From: Paraburkholderia fungorum | GTDB lineage: Bacteria; Pseudomonadota; Gammaproteobacteria; Burkholderiales; Burkholderiaceae | Direction: 5' to 3' | Length of the DNA: 64,000 nt | Assembly (NCBI RefSeq): GCF_900099835.1 | Contig: NZ_FNKP01000002.1 | Span: 372,001-436,000, forward strand | Shown: positions 8,001 to 16,413 of the stretch, piece by piece | How positions within the stretch are numbered: the stretch's first letter is position 1 | Layout of the letters: the number at the start of each line of letters is the position of its first letter | Position numbers and translations under genes: made by a program | The notes under the pieces: generated by a model | What the model was told of the DNA's origin: nothing | Database searches by the model: none | What the model saw: only the letters and a program-made list of their open reading frames with translations

Positions 8001-11000
8001 GCGGTCACTTACACGGACACGGCCGTGACGCCGAACAGCGCGACACGCACAGTGAGCTTCTCGGTCAACGACGGCACGGCAACGAGCCTGACCGTGACGC
8101 GTACAGTCACCATCGCGGATACGGATCAGACGCCGGTGCTGAGCACGTCGGGCGGCTCGGCTTCGTTCGTCGCGGGCGACAATGCGCCGGCGACGCCGGT
8201 GGCGATCGACTCCGGCGTCACGTTGTCGGATCTGGATAACACGACGCTCGCGTCGGCGACGGCGTCGATCACCGGCAATTTCCATGCGGGCGAAGACGTG
8301 TTGATGTTCGTCAACAATGGAGTGACAGAGGGCAACATCACCGGCAGCTATAACGCCACCACGGGGGTATTGACGCTGACTTCGGCTGGCGCGACGGCGA
8401 CGCTCGCGCAATGGCAGGCGGCGCTGCAGGCGGTCACTTACACGGACACGGCCGTGACGCCGAACAGCGCGACACGCACGGTGAGCTTCACCGTCAACGA
8501 CGGCACAAAAACGAGCGCGACCGTGACTCGCACGGTCACCGTCGCGGATACGGATCAGACGCCGGTGCTGGGCACGTCGGGTGGCTCGACCTCGTTCGTC
8601 GCGGGCGACAACACCACCTCGACGCCGGTGGCAGTCGATTCCGGCATCACGGTGTCGGATCTGGATAACACGACGCTCGCATCGGCGACGGTGTCGATCA
8701 CCGGCAATTTCCATGCGGGCGAAGACGTGTTGATGTTCTTCAACAATGGAGTCACGGAAGGCAACATCACCGGCAGCTATAACGCCGTGACGGGGGTGTT
8801 GACGCTGAGTTCGGCTGGCGCGACGGCGACGCTCGCGCAATGGCAGGCGGCATTGCGTGCGGTGACTTACACGGACACGGCCATCACGCCGAACAGCGCA
8901 ACGCGCACCGTCAGCTTCTCGGTCGACGACGGCATCAAGGATAGCGCCGCCGGTACGAAAACCGTCACGGTAACCACCACCGACCAGACGCCGATCGTCA
9001 GCGCATCGACCAGCGGCGCGAACTATATTTCGGGCGCATCGGCGCAGAACATCGACAGCGGTCTCACGCTGAGCGATGCCGACAATACGACCCTGACCAC
9101 GGCGACCATCCAGTTCACGTCCGGCTTCCATAACGGCGATCTGCTGGCCTTGAACTACGTCGCGGCGACGATGGGCTCGGGTTTCTCGGTTTCGTTCAAC
9201 GGCGCGACGGGCACGCTGATTGTCAGCGGTGGGCCGAGGACGGTGGCGCAGATGCAGGCGATTCTCGACGGCGTGCAGTTCTCGACCTCGGCCGGCGCGG
9301 CCCTCGGCACGCGCACGCTGTCGGTCACGGTGTCGGACGGCACCAGCACCAGCGCAGCGGTTTCGTACGACATCGACGTGGTCAGTTCGGCGCCGATCGT
9401 CTCCGTGTCGGGCAGCAGCGCGGCGTTCGTCGCCGGGGACAACACGGTTTCCACGCCCGTTGCGGTGGATAGCGGCCTCACCGTCAGCGATCCTTTGACG
9501 GCGATGCTCGCGTCGGCGACGGTGTCGATCACCGGCAACTTTCATGCTGGCGAAGACGTGCTGATGTTCGTCAACGACGGATTGACAGACGGCAACATCA
9601 CCAGCAGCTATGACGCGGCGACGGGGGTATTGACGCTGACTTCGTCGGGTGGGACGGCGACGCTCGCGCAGTGGCAGGCGGCGCTGCGTTCGGTGACCTA
9701 CACGGACACGGCCATCACGCCCGACACTGCGACCCGCACGATAAGCTTCACTGCCGACGACGGTACGCAATCGAGCGCGACGGTGACGAGTACGGTCACC
9801 ATCGCGGACACGGATCAGACGCCGATACTGACCACATCGGGCGGCGACACGTCGTTCGTCGCGGGCGACAACAGCGCGTCCACGCCGGTTGCGATCGATA
9901 CGGGCATCACCGTGTCGGATCTCGACAACACGACAATGGCTTCGGCGACGGTGGCGATCACCGGCGGCTTCCACGCGGGCGAGGATGTGCTGTCGTTCAC
10001 GAACTATAACGCAGCGAATTTCGGCAACATCGTCGCGTCGTACGATGCAGCGACCGGCGTGATGACGCTCACGTCGACGGGCGCCACGGCAACGCTTGCG
10101 CAATGGCAAAACGCATTGGGTTCGGTGACGTACACCGACACGGCCGTCACACCTGATACCACGCAACGCACGATCAGCTTCACGATCAACGATGGCGTCA
10201 AATCCAGCGCAGTCAGCACACAGGCGCTCGATGTGACCGCCACTGACCAGACTCCGATCGTCTCGACCACGACCGGCGACGCGAGCTTTGCATCGGGCGA
10301 CAACACTGCCAGCACACCGGTTGCCATCGATACGGCCATCACGGTATCCGACCTCGACAACACGACCTTGGCCTCGGCGACGGTGGCGATCACCGGCGGC
10401 TTCCACGCGGGCGAGGATGTGCTGTCGTTCACCAACGACAACTCGACGAGCTTCGGCAACATCACCTCGTCGTACGACGCGACAACCGGTGTGATGACGC
10501 TGACCTCAGCGGGCGACACGGCCACGCTCGCGCAATGGCAAGCCGCCTTGCGCTCGATCACCTACACCGACACAGCCGTCACGCCCGACACGACGCAACG
10601 CACGATCAGCTTCACGATCGACGACGGCGTCAAGTCGAGCGCGATCAGCACGAAAGCGCTCGACATGACGGCGACCGATCAGACGCCGATTATCACTACC
10701 ACGACCGGCGATGCGAGCTTTGCGTCGGGCGATAACACCGCCAGCACGCCGGTGGCGATCGACACGGGTATCACCGTATCGGACCTCGACAACACGACGC
10801 TGGCTTCGGCGACGGTGGCGATCACGAGCGGCTTCCACGCGGGCGAAGATCAACTCGCGTTCACCAACAACAACGCGACCAGCTTCGGCAACATCACCTC
10901 GTCGTACGACGCGACAACCGGCGTCATGACGCTGACCTCCGCAGGCGACACAGCAACAATCGCACAATGGCAAGCCGCACTGCGCTCGGTCACCTACACC

Positions 11001-12449
11001 GACACAGCGGTCACACCCGATACCACGCAACGCACGATCAGCTTCACGGTCAACGACGGCGTCAAATCGAGCGCGGTCAGCACGAAAGCGATCGACCTCA
11101 GCGCGACCACGCAAACGCCGACGATCGTCGGCGGCACCGGCGACACGCCGACCTTCGTGGCGAGCGGCGCGGGTGCTATACCGGTCGCGATCGACGGCGG
11201 CATCTCGATCAGCGATGCCGATGCGAGCGCGCATCCGTCGTCGGCGCTCGTGTCGGTGAGCGGCAATTTCCAGCCGGGCCACGACGTGCTCGCGTTCACC
11301 AGCAGCGCGGCGACCGGCAACATCAGCGGCAGCTACGACGCCACCACGGGCGTGCTGACGCTGACCTCGGCGGGCAACACGGCGACCCTCGCGCAATGGC
11401 AGGCCGCGCTCGCAGCAGTGACCTACGCGGACACCGCCGCCGAGGTCACCAGCAGCAGCCGGACGATCAGCTTCGCGGTCGCCGTCGACGGCAAAGAGAG
11501 CGGTGTGGTCACGCGTACGGTGAACGTCGCCGCCGCGCCGACAACGGTGCGTCCGCCGAATCCGGCCACGCCGACCACGTTGCCGCCGCGTTCGCCGTTT
11601 ATCGGCAACGGCAGCGACAACGGCAACGGCAGCGCCACGCCGGTAAACGCGCCGTCGCCGTTCGCGAATGCGCCCGATTCGATCGTCGCGTTCCCGATGA
11701 ATCTCGGCGACTCGATCTCGAATCCGCTGATCGTGCTCGACATCTTCGTCGAGACGCCGGACATCGGCTCGATCCCGGCGATCCACACGTCGACCTTCAC
11801 CGCCGACAACTTCGGCGACCTCGGCGCGAGCAGCGGCGCAGGGGGCGGCGCGCATCGCTATGGCTCGCTGTCGCAAACCTCGGTGGAGAGTTTGCAGGCC
11901 GTTTCTGCGCCGCAGGCCGCGCCGCTCGCGCTCGATCTGCCGAACCTCGCGCTGCACCTCGACATCGCGCCGAACCAGCCGTTCTCGGTGTCGCTGCCGG
12001 TCATGCTCGGCGGAGCTGAAGGCTTGCCGGTCGGCACGGACGCGCATGTCGAACTGCGTCTCGCGGACGGCCGGCCGCTGCCTGGCTGGCTGCACTACGA
12101 CCCGGTGCGCGGCACGTTGAGCGGCAAGGTCCCGGCCAATCAGGGCACGCTGGCCATCGCGATCATCGCGAGCGATGCGGCGGGTCATCAGACGCGCCGT
12201 GAAGTCGCCATCAATTTCGGCACGACGCGCGATTCCACGTCGCACGGTGCGGTTCATGGCGCCACGCGCGCGCCGGTGAAGGCCACGCCCGCCACCCACG
12301 CGCCGCATGCCGCCGTCACGCCCGCGAAGCCTTCGCTTGCCGAGCAGTTCGCCCGCGCGCACGCGTCGCTGCATGTCACGCGTCCTCCGGTTGCTCACGC
12401 GGCCACGCTGCCTTCCGCCGCAGAGACGGCCGGCCGGGGCGTCGCATGA
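5022..12449 (+). CDS. Giant LEPR/DUF4347 repeat surface protein (adhesin-like)
   Basis: 2475 aa. Residues about 40-55 hold LLMALEPRVVYDAS, the LEPR-type motif found near the N-terminus of very large exported proteins. A DUF4347 domain follows (about 155-325: VFIDPSVTDYQALIAGLPAG through LISHGSDG and LIYGCDVAEQADG). Then come about 12 tandem Thr/Ser-rich repeats of roughly 144 aa (about 490-2170), a Pro/Asn-rich spacer, and a putative-Ig-like domain near 2310-2400 (GRPLPGWLHYDPVRGTLSG). The tail is Ala/His-rich. There is no classic Sec signal and no RTX nonapeptide array. The ATG at 5022 has a GGAG site and starts a Lys/Arg-rich N-terminus. The stop overlaps the TolC-like gene by 4 nt, so translational coupling is likely. 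It is probably displayed at the cell surface as an adhesin; that is inference. Confidence 0.85.
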   Translation: MKIIQQLFKRFDDARNTCNTRDTRVGMRGKSSGVTVKPAPLLMALEPRVVYDASVAAVAPHHHGAEAQTHAGAAASTDATVHAAPKTIAEHDVQHAKPGGDGAARNSKPSTSSDAAGTQSTTQTGTDVAVQKTVQTDAATAAVTDPSAAAAAHAVVFIDPSVTDYQALIAGLPAGTQYVVLNADTDGFAQIAQYLQTHQGIQSIHLISHGSDGEIQAGAAWLNSSNIAEYSGDLAAIGAAMAPGGDFLIYGCDVAEQADGQALVQQVAALTHLNVAASTDLTGSTAVGGDWTLEYQVGDVHTPVLLSAASEQAYDHVLGTTIENYTGVNAVGFSTGDVNGGVSSFTLDGLIYTFKDASGNPININTIVTQDFYLQQLADEGGAGNALQINQDGILGLASVTITRVGNTPFNFQSIDLDIESDTGAQGIVTIVADNNTANAVTLETDNIMTAVTMTLSATNASFADAHSITISGGDLLADFGHLVYADVGPSLTTTSTNATFTAGDNTASTPVAVDAGITLTDSTSATAQSATITISNFKTGDELLYTAMNGISGAYSNGVLTLTGSATIAQWQSALESVTFTNTQITPDATIRTINFSITDVAGVTTTATRNITVVDTDQTPIVSTTGGSTSYVAGAASVTIDSGLSISDSDSTHQAIATVTIGNASTSDILNFTANATLYGNISGTYLSSTHTLTLTGSATDAQWQAALDSIGFSSSVSSPGGARTISFSINDGTKTSAIATKTVAVIGVPVVTTDTGSAAFVAGNNVASTPVAIDSGLTVADGSSGTLASATVQITGNFHAGEDLLLFVNNPATMADITGSYNSGTGLLTLTSASHATLAQWQAALRSITFEDTAVTPNSATRTISFAVNDGSNSSAVATRTVSVTDTDQTPILTTSGGSSAFAAGDNALSTPVVVDSGITVSDLDNTTLASATVSITGNFHAGEDVLSFINVSASTFGNINAAYNASTGMLTLSSAGTTATLAQWQAALRAVTYTDTAVTPNSATRTVSFSVNDGTATSLTVTRTVTIADTDQTPVLSTSGGSASFVAGDNAPATPVAIDSGVTLSDLDNTTLASATASITGNFHAGEDVLMFVNNGVTEGNITGSYNATTGVLTLTSAGATATLAQWQAALQAVTYTDTAVTPNSATRTVSFTVNDGTKTSATVTRTVTVADTDQTPVLGTSGGSTSFVAGDNTTSTPVAVDSGITVSDLDNTTLASATVSITGNFHAGEDVLMFFNNGVTEGNITGSYNAVTGVLTLSSAGATATLAQWQAALRAVTYTDTAITPNSATRTVSFSVDDGIKDSAAGTKTVTVTTTDQTPIVSASTSGANYISGASAQNIDSGLTLSDADNTTLTTATIQFTSGFHNGDLLALNYVAATMGSGFSVSFNGATGTLIVSGGPRTVAQMQAILDGVQFSTSAGAALGTRTLSVTVSDGTSTSAAVSYDIDVVSSAPIVSVSGSSAAFVAGDNTVSTPVAVDSGLTVSDPLTAMLASATVSITGNFHAGEDVLMFVNDGLTDGNITSSYDAATGVLTLTSSGGTATLAQWQAALRSVTYTDTAITPDTATRTISFTADDGTQSSATVTSTVTIADTDQTPILTTSGGDTSFVAGDNSASTPVAIDTGITVSDLDNTTMASATVAITGGFHAGEDVLSFTNYNAANFGNIVASYDAATGVMTLTSTGATATLAQWQNALGSVTYTDTAVTPDTTQRTISFTINDGVKSSAVSTQALDVTATDQTPIVSTTTGDASFASGDNTASTPVAIDTAITVSDLDNTTLASATVAITGGFHAGEDVLSFTNDNSTSFGNITSSYDATTGVMTLTSAGDTATLAQWQAALRSITYTDTAVTPDTTQRTISFTIDDGVKSSAISTKALDMTATDQTPIITTTTGDASFASGDNTASTPVAIDTGITVSDLDNTTLASATVAITSGFHAGEDQLAFTNNNATSFGNITSSYDATTGVMTLTSAGDTATIAQWQAALRSVTYTDTAVTPDTTQRTISFTVNDGVKSSAVSTKAIDLSATTQTPTIVGGTGDTPTFVASGAGAIPVAIDGGISISDADASAHPSSALVSVSGNFQPGHDVLAFTSSAATGNISGSYDATTGVLTLTSAGNTATLAQWQAALAAVTYADTAAEVTSSSRTISFAVAVDGKESGVVTRTVNVAAAPTTVRPPNPATPTTLPPRSPFIGNGSDNGNGSATPVNAPSPFANAPDSIVAFPMNLGDSISNPLIVLDIFVETPDIGSIPAIHTSTFTADNFGDLGASSGAGGGAHRYGSLSQTSVESLQAVSAPQAAPLALDLPNLALHLDIAPNQPFSVSLPVMLGGAEGLPVGTDAHVELRLADGRPLPGWLHYDPVRGTLSGKVPANQGTLAIAIIASDAAGHQTRREVAINFGTTRDSTSHGAVHGATRAPVKATPATHAPHAAVTPAKPSLAEQFARAHASLHVTRPPVAHAATLPSAAETAGRGVA
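6484..11532 (+). repeat. About 12 tandem ~430-bp coding repeats in the giant protein
   Basis: Units begin near 6490, 6880, 7275, 7690, 8120, 8555, 8980, 9390, 9810, 10245, 10680 and 11110. Each carries a (D/T)TDQTP(I/V)-like opening, an AGDN...STPVA(I/V)D motif, a GNFHAGED motif, and TLAQWQAAL. Units near 8120 and 8555 are almost identical in DNA, as are those near 10245 and 10680, which points to recent unit duplication. Confidence 0.9.
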
Positions 12450-14119
12450 ACTCACGATTTTTTCCCGCTCCCATAACCTTGAAGAAGAGAGCCTCCGAAG
12501 TGAACATCTCGATCGCTGCGGTGCGTACACCGCGTCCTGCGCTGCTGGCCCTGTCGCTTGCCGTGATCTGGTTGTCGGGCTGCGCCGTCAAGCCGGTCCC
12601 TTTCACCGACGCCGAACGCACGCAGACGGCGCAAACCGATCGCACATCGATGTTCGCGCAGCAGCAGGCGGTGTCGGGTCCGATCACGCTCGACGAAGCG
12701 ATGGCGCGCGCGATTCGCTACAACCTCGACCACCGGCTGAAGATGATGGAAGAGGCGCTGGCGCAGAAGCAACTCGATCTGTCGAATTTCGACCTGCTGC
12801 CGAAGCTCACCGCGCAGGCCGGTTATACGACGCGCAATCATCCGCTCGCGTCGTCGTCGACCAACGTGTTCACCAACGAGCAATCGCTCGCGCCGTCGTA
12901 TTCGACGGACAAGAACGAGCGCACCGCCGATCTCTCGTTCTCGTGGAATCTGCTCGACTTCGGCGTCAGCTACTACGAGGCGAAAGAGCAGGCGGACCAT
13001 GTGCTGGTGCTCGAACAGCGCCGCCGCAAGGTCGTGCAACTGATGATGCAGCAAGTGCGCGAAGCGTACTGGCAAGCTACCGGCGCGCAGCGTCTGCATG
13101 ACCGGATCGGGCCGTTGCTCGACCAGGCGCGCCAGGCGCTGAACGATTCGCGTCAGGCGCAAAGGGAGAACCTGCGTGCGCCGATGGAGACGTTGAACTA
13201 TCAGCACGCGCTGCTCGATCTGATGCGCCAGCTCGAAGAAATCCGCGATCAGCTCGATGAAGCCAAACCGCGTCTCGCGGCGCTGATGAACCTGGAGCCG
13301 GGCAAGGATTACACGCTCGCGCCGCCGCAGGACTTCGCCGCGCCGAGCTTCGACATGCCGATGGAGAAGATGGAAGAAACCGCGTTGGAGCGCCGCCCGG
13401 AACTGGTCGAAGCGAGCTACAACGAGCGGATCAGCGTCAACGAGACGCATAAGGCAATGGCGAAGATGCTGCCGGGGATCGAGTTCAGCCTCGGCACGCA
13501 TTACGACAGCAACAGCTTCCTGGTCTACAACGCGTGGCGCGCGGCCGGTATCAGCGTGAGCTGGAATCTGCTGAATCTGCTGAACGTGAAGAACATTCGC
13601 GGCATGGCGAGCGCGCAGCTCGAAGTGGCGAAGACGCAGCGGCTCGCGCTGAGCATGGCGGTGCTGACGCAGGTTCACGTCGCGCGGACGGAACTGGGCG
13701 CGAAGCAGCGCCAGTTCGATCTGCTCAAGCAGATGAACGACGTGGATCAGCAGATTCTCGAACATACGCACAACGCGACGCAGGCAAACGCGCAGGGCAA
13801 GCTCGACGAAATCCGCGCGGCAACCGGCGCGATGATGTCCGAGTTGCGCCTGTACCAGAGCTACGGCGAGCTTGAAAACGCGTACGGCCAGTTGCTTGCC
13901 ACGCTCGGTCTGGACCCGGTGCCCGACACGGTGCAGGGACACGACCTCGCGTCGCTGCAAAAGTCGATCGACGAAGAACAGCAGCGCTGGGACGCGTTGG
14001 GCCGTCCCAACAGCACGCCTGCCGCCGCCGACGCGGCCGGTGCGGTCGCAGTCACCGCCGCAACGGCCACCACTGCCACGGCCACCACGAACTCAGCAAC
14101 CGGAGTGAAGACGCAATGA
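12446..14119 (+). CDS. TolC-family outer-membrane efflux lipoprotein
   Basis: 557 aa from ATG 12446, or about 539 aa from GTG 12500, which follows an AAGAAGAGAG site and leaves a better signal peptide. A lipobox LSGC follows the hydrophobic ALLALSLAVIW. The body has two long helical, coiled-coil halves typical of TolC-like channels (ITLDEAMARAIRYNLDHRLKM... and KAMAKMLPGIEFSLGTHYDS). The tail is Ala/Thr-rich. TolC-like trimers form the outer-membrane exit duct for one-step export. The ATG overlaps the stop of the giant protein by 4 nt, and its own stop overlaps the next gene by 4 nt, so the operon is tight. The substrate is most likely the giant protein (inference). Confidence 0.85.
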   Translation: MNSRFFPAPITLKKRASEVNISIAAVRTPRPALLALSLAVIWLSGCAVKPVPFTDAERTQTAQTDRTSMFAQQQAVSGPITLDEAMARAIRYNLDHRLKMMEEALAQKQLDLSNFDLLPKLTAQAGYTTRNHPLASSSTNVFTNEQSLAPSYSTDKNERTADLSFSWNLLDFGVSYYEAKEQADHVLVLEQRRRKVVQLMMQQVREAYWQATGAQRLHDRIGPLLDQARQALNDSRQAQRENLRAPMETLNYQHALLDLMRQLEEIRDQLDEAKPRLAALMNLEPGKDYTLAPPQDFAAPSFDMPMEKMEETALERRPELVEASYNERISVNETHKAMAKMLPGIEFSLGTHYDSNSFLVYNAWRAAGISVSWNLLNLLNVKNIRGMASAQLEVAKTQRLALSMAVLTQVHVARTELGAKQRQFDLLKQMNDVDQQILEHTHNATQANAQGKLDEIRAATGAMMSELRLYQSYGELENAYGQLLATLGLDPVPDTVQGHDLASLQKSIDEEQQRWDALGRPNSTPAAADAAGAVAVTAATATTATATTNSATGVKTQ

Positions 14120-14967
14120 AGTTGTCGCAGTTCGCAGATCAGGTCGTCAGGCAGTTGGCAGGCGTAGTTGGAATGGCAGCGATGTTGTTCTCCATGCAGA
14201 CGGCGCTCGCCGTGCCGCCTGCTGCTCCTCCCACCGCACCGGCTGCCTCCCCCGCGCCGGGCATGATGCCGGTCGCAGCCGCCACGCAGCCGGATCTTTC
14301 CGGCGACGCGGGCCGTATCCGCATTCAACTCGTGTCGCGCGATCAGGTCGATCTGTCGAGCGAAATCGCCGCGAAAATCGCCACGCTGCCGTTCCGCGAC
14401 GGCGATTCGTTTCGCGCGGGTCAAACGCTCGTGTCGCTCGATTGCTCGCTGTACGCGGCGCAGTTGCACAAGTCGCAAGCCGAAGCGGGCGCGGCCAGCG
14501 ATCTGCTGCAGGTCGACCAGCGCCTCGCGCAACTGCATTCGGTCGGCGAACTCGAAGTGCAGCAGGCGGCCGCGAAACTCAAGGCAAGCAACGCCGAAGT
14601 CGCCTACATGCAGGCGACCGTACACAAATGCGTGATCGCCGCGCCGTTCGACGGCCGCGTGTCGAAGCGCTCGGCCGCGCCGCAGCAATTTGCGGAAGCG
14701 GGCAAGCCGCTGCTGACGATCGTCGACACGAGCCATCTCGAACTGAAGATGATCGTGCCGTCGAAGTGGCTAGTCTGGCTGAAGCCCGGTCACGCGCTGA
14801 GCGTGCAGGTGGACGAAGTGGGCAGGACCTATCCGGCGAAAGTGGCGCGCATCGGCGCGCGTGTCGATCCGGTCACGCAGACCGTCGACGTGACGGCGGC
14901 CCTCACCGGCAGCGTGCCGGAACTGCTGCCCGGCATGAGCGGCTGGGCCACTTTCGCGACGCGGTAA
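14116..14967 (+). CDS. HlyD-like periplasmic adaptor protein
   Basis: 283 aa, short for the family. The N-terminus has one hydrophobic segment ending in a signal-like ALAVPPAAPP. A half lipoyl-like motif is followed by a helical hairpin with CSLYAAQLHKSQAEAGAASDLLQVDQ, then AAPFDGRVSKRSAAPQQFAEAGKPLLTIVD. The beta-barrel part is SHLELKMIVPSKWLVWLKPGHALSVQVDEVGRTYPAKVARIGARVDPVTQTVDVTAAL. These are the periplasmic adaptor (membrane fusion) features that join an inner-membrane machine to TolC. Start ATG 14116 overlaps the TolC-like stop. No inner-membrane ATPase or RND pump is encoded nearby. Confidence 0.85.
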   Translation: MKLSQFADQVVRQLAGVVGMAAMLFSMQTALAVPPAAPPTAPAASPAPGMMPVAAATQPDLSGDAGRIRIQLVSRDQVDLSSEIAAKIATLPFRDGDSFRAGQTLVSLDCSLYAAQLHKSQAEAGAASDLLQVDQRLAQLHSVGELEVQQAAAKLKASNAEVAYMQATVHKCVIAAPFDGRVSKRSAAPQQFAEAGKPLLTIVDTSHLELKMIVPSKWLVWLKPGHALSVQVDEVGRTYPAKVARIGARVDPVTQTVDVTAALTGSVPELLPGMSGWATFATR

Positions 14968-14972
14968 GCGCC

Positions 14973-16397
14973 ATGACGCCCACTTCCGATATCCCGGCCG
15001 CCGAAAAAGCCGCCGCGCAAAGCAACGTGCGCATCGACGCGCAGCAACTCGCGTTGCTGTGGCAGCTCGCGTCGCGTGCCCGCAGCGCGGCTAGCGAGGC
15101 GATCCTCGGCTTTACGGTGGTCAACGAGACGCTCTCGCTGATTCCGTACCGGCAGGCGGCCTGGTGGCGCGGCACCGCGCCCGGCACGGTGGCGGCGGTG
15201 TCCGGGCTGCCGCAAAGCGATCCGAACGCGCCTTACGTGCAGTGGCTCGGCGGACTGTGCCGCGCGTTGTCGCGCGGCACCGCAGCGGGCATCGACGTGC
15301 CGCCGGTCTCGCAGCCGCATGCGTTCACGGCGGCGGATCTGCGTGAGGACGCGCCGCACATCGCCGACGAATGGGACGCATGGTGGCCCGCGCACGGTTT
15401 GTGGTTGCCGCTGACCGATCGCCACGGCCATCCGCTCGGCGGCCTCGTGTTCGCGCGCGATGCCGCGTGGACGCCCACCGACTACGCGTTGCTCGCGGAA
15501 CTCGCGCAGGTCTGGGCGCATGCGTTCGAGGCGTTCGGTCCGCGCCCGTCGTGGCTCGAACGGGCGCGGGCGGTGCTGCGCCCCGGCAAGCTGCAGCGCC
15601 GCCTGCTGATCGGGCTGGCCGTGCTGTGCGTGATTCCCATGCGCCTGACTGTGCTCGCGCCCGCCGAAGTCACGCCGAAAGATCCGTTCGTGGTGCGCGC
15701 ACCGCTCGATGGCGTGATCGACCGTTTGTACGTGCAGCCGAATCAGCCTGTAAAAAGCGGCACGCCGCTGCTCGGTCTGGACGCGACCACGCTGCAATCG
15801 CGCTACGCGGTCGCGCGTAAAGACTTCGATACCGCGCAGGAAGAGTATCGGCAGACGGCGCAGCTGGCCGTCACCGACGACCACACCCGCCTCGACATGG
15901 CCGAGCGCAAAGGCAAGCTCGATCAGAGCGCCGTGCAGCTCGACTACACCGCCGCGCAACTCGCGCGCGTGAGCGTCAGCGCGACGCGCGCGGGCGTCGC
16001 CGTATTCGCCGATCCGAACGAGTTGACCGGCAAGTCGGTCGCGGTCGGCGAACGGATGCTGCTGCTGGCCGACCCCGCGCATGTCGAACTGACCGCGTAT
16101 GTGCCGGTCGCCGATAACGTCGACGTGAAGCCCGGCCAGATCATCACGCTGTATCCGAAAAGCTCGCCGCTCGCGACTTACGACGCGCGGATCGATTCGG
16201 TCGCCTATCGCGCCGAGCCGACGCCCGACGGCGTGCTCGCCTATCGCGTGCGGGCCACTTTCAGCGATGCGCAGGCGAACGCGCGGCCGCCGCTCGGCGC
16301 GATGGGCACCGCGCGGATTCACGGCAACTGGGTGCCGCTGTGCTACTACGTGCTGCGCCGTCCATTGACGCTTGCGCGGCAGTGGCTGGGCTGGTAA
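14973..16397 (+). CDS. GAF-like domain fused to HlyD-like membrane protein
   Basis: 474 aa starting MTPTSDIPAAEKAAA. Residues about 25-200 look like a GAF-type cytoplasmic domain (LLWQLASRARSAASEAILGF... LWLPLTDRHGHPLGGLVFARDAAWTPTDYALLAELA). One transmembrane helix follows (about 210-228, LLIGLAVLCVIPMRLTVLAP). The C-terminal part is HlyD-like: FVVRAPLDGVIDRLYVQPNQPVKSGTPLL, a helical stretch, and a beta-barrel (HVELTAYVPVADNVDVKPGQIITLYP). The layout is unusual for an adaptor, because a soluble sensor-like domain is attached on the cytoplasmic side. It starts 5 nt after the previous gene and is followed 16 nt later by the M50 gene. Confidence 0.75.
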   Translation: MTPTSDIPAAEKAAAQSNVRIDAQQLALLWQLASRARSAASEAILGFTVVNETLSLIPYRQAAWWRGTAPGTVAAVSGLPQSDPNAPYVQWLGGLCRALSRGTAAGIDVPPVSQPHAFTAADLREDAPHIADEWDAWWPAHGLWLPLTDRHGHPLGGLVFARDAAWTPTDYALLAELAQVWAHAFEAFGPRPSWLERARAVLRPGKLQRRLLIGLAVLCVIPMRLTVLAPAEVTPKDPFVVRAPLDGVIDRLYVQPNQPVKSGTPLLGLDATTLQSRYAVARKDFDTAQEEYRQTAQLAVTDDHTRLDMAERKGKLDQSAVQLDYTAAQLARVSVSATRAGVAVFADPNELTGKSVAVGERMLLLADPAHVELTAYVPVADNVDVKPGQIITLYPKSSPLATYDARIDSVAYRAEPTPDGVLAYRVRATFSDAQANARPPLGAMGTARIHGNWVPLCYYVLRRPLTLARQWLGW

Positions 16398-16413
16398 TCC
16401 GCGGACGTATTTC

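Noticed and set aside
7155..10406. 1083-aa open frame on the minus strand opposite the giant protein
   Set aside because: Arg/His-rich, repetitive shadow of the plus-strand repeats with no domain; the plus strand has domains, a ribosome site and operon overlap.
6484..11532. CRISPR array in regularly spaced repeats
   Set aside because: The units are about 430 bp, coding, in frame and without short repeat-spacer structure.
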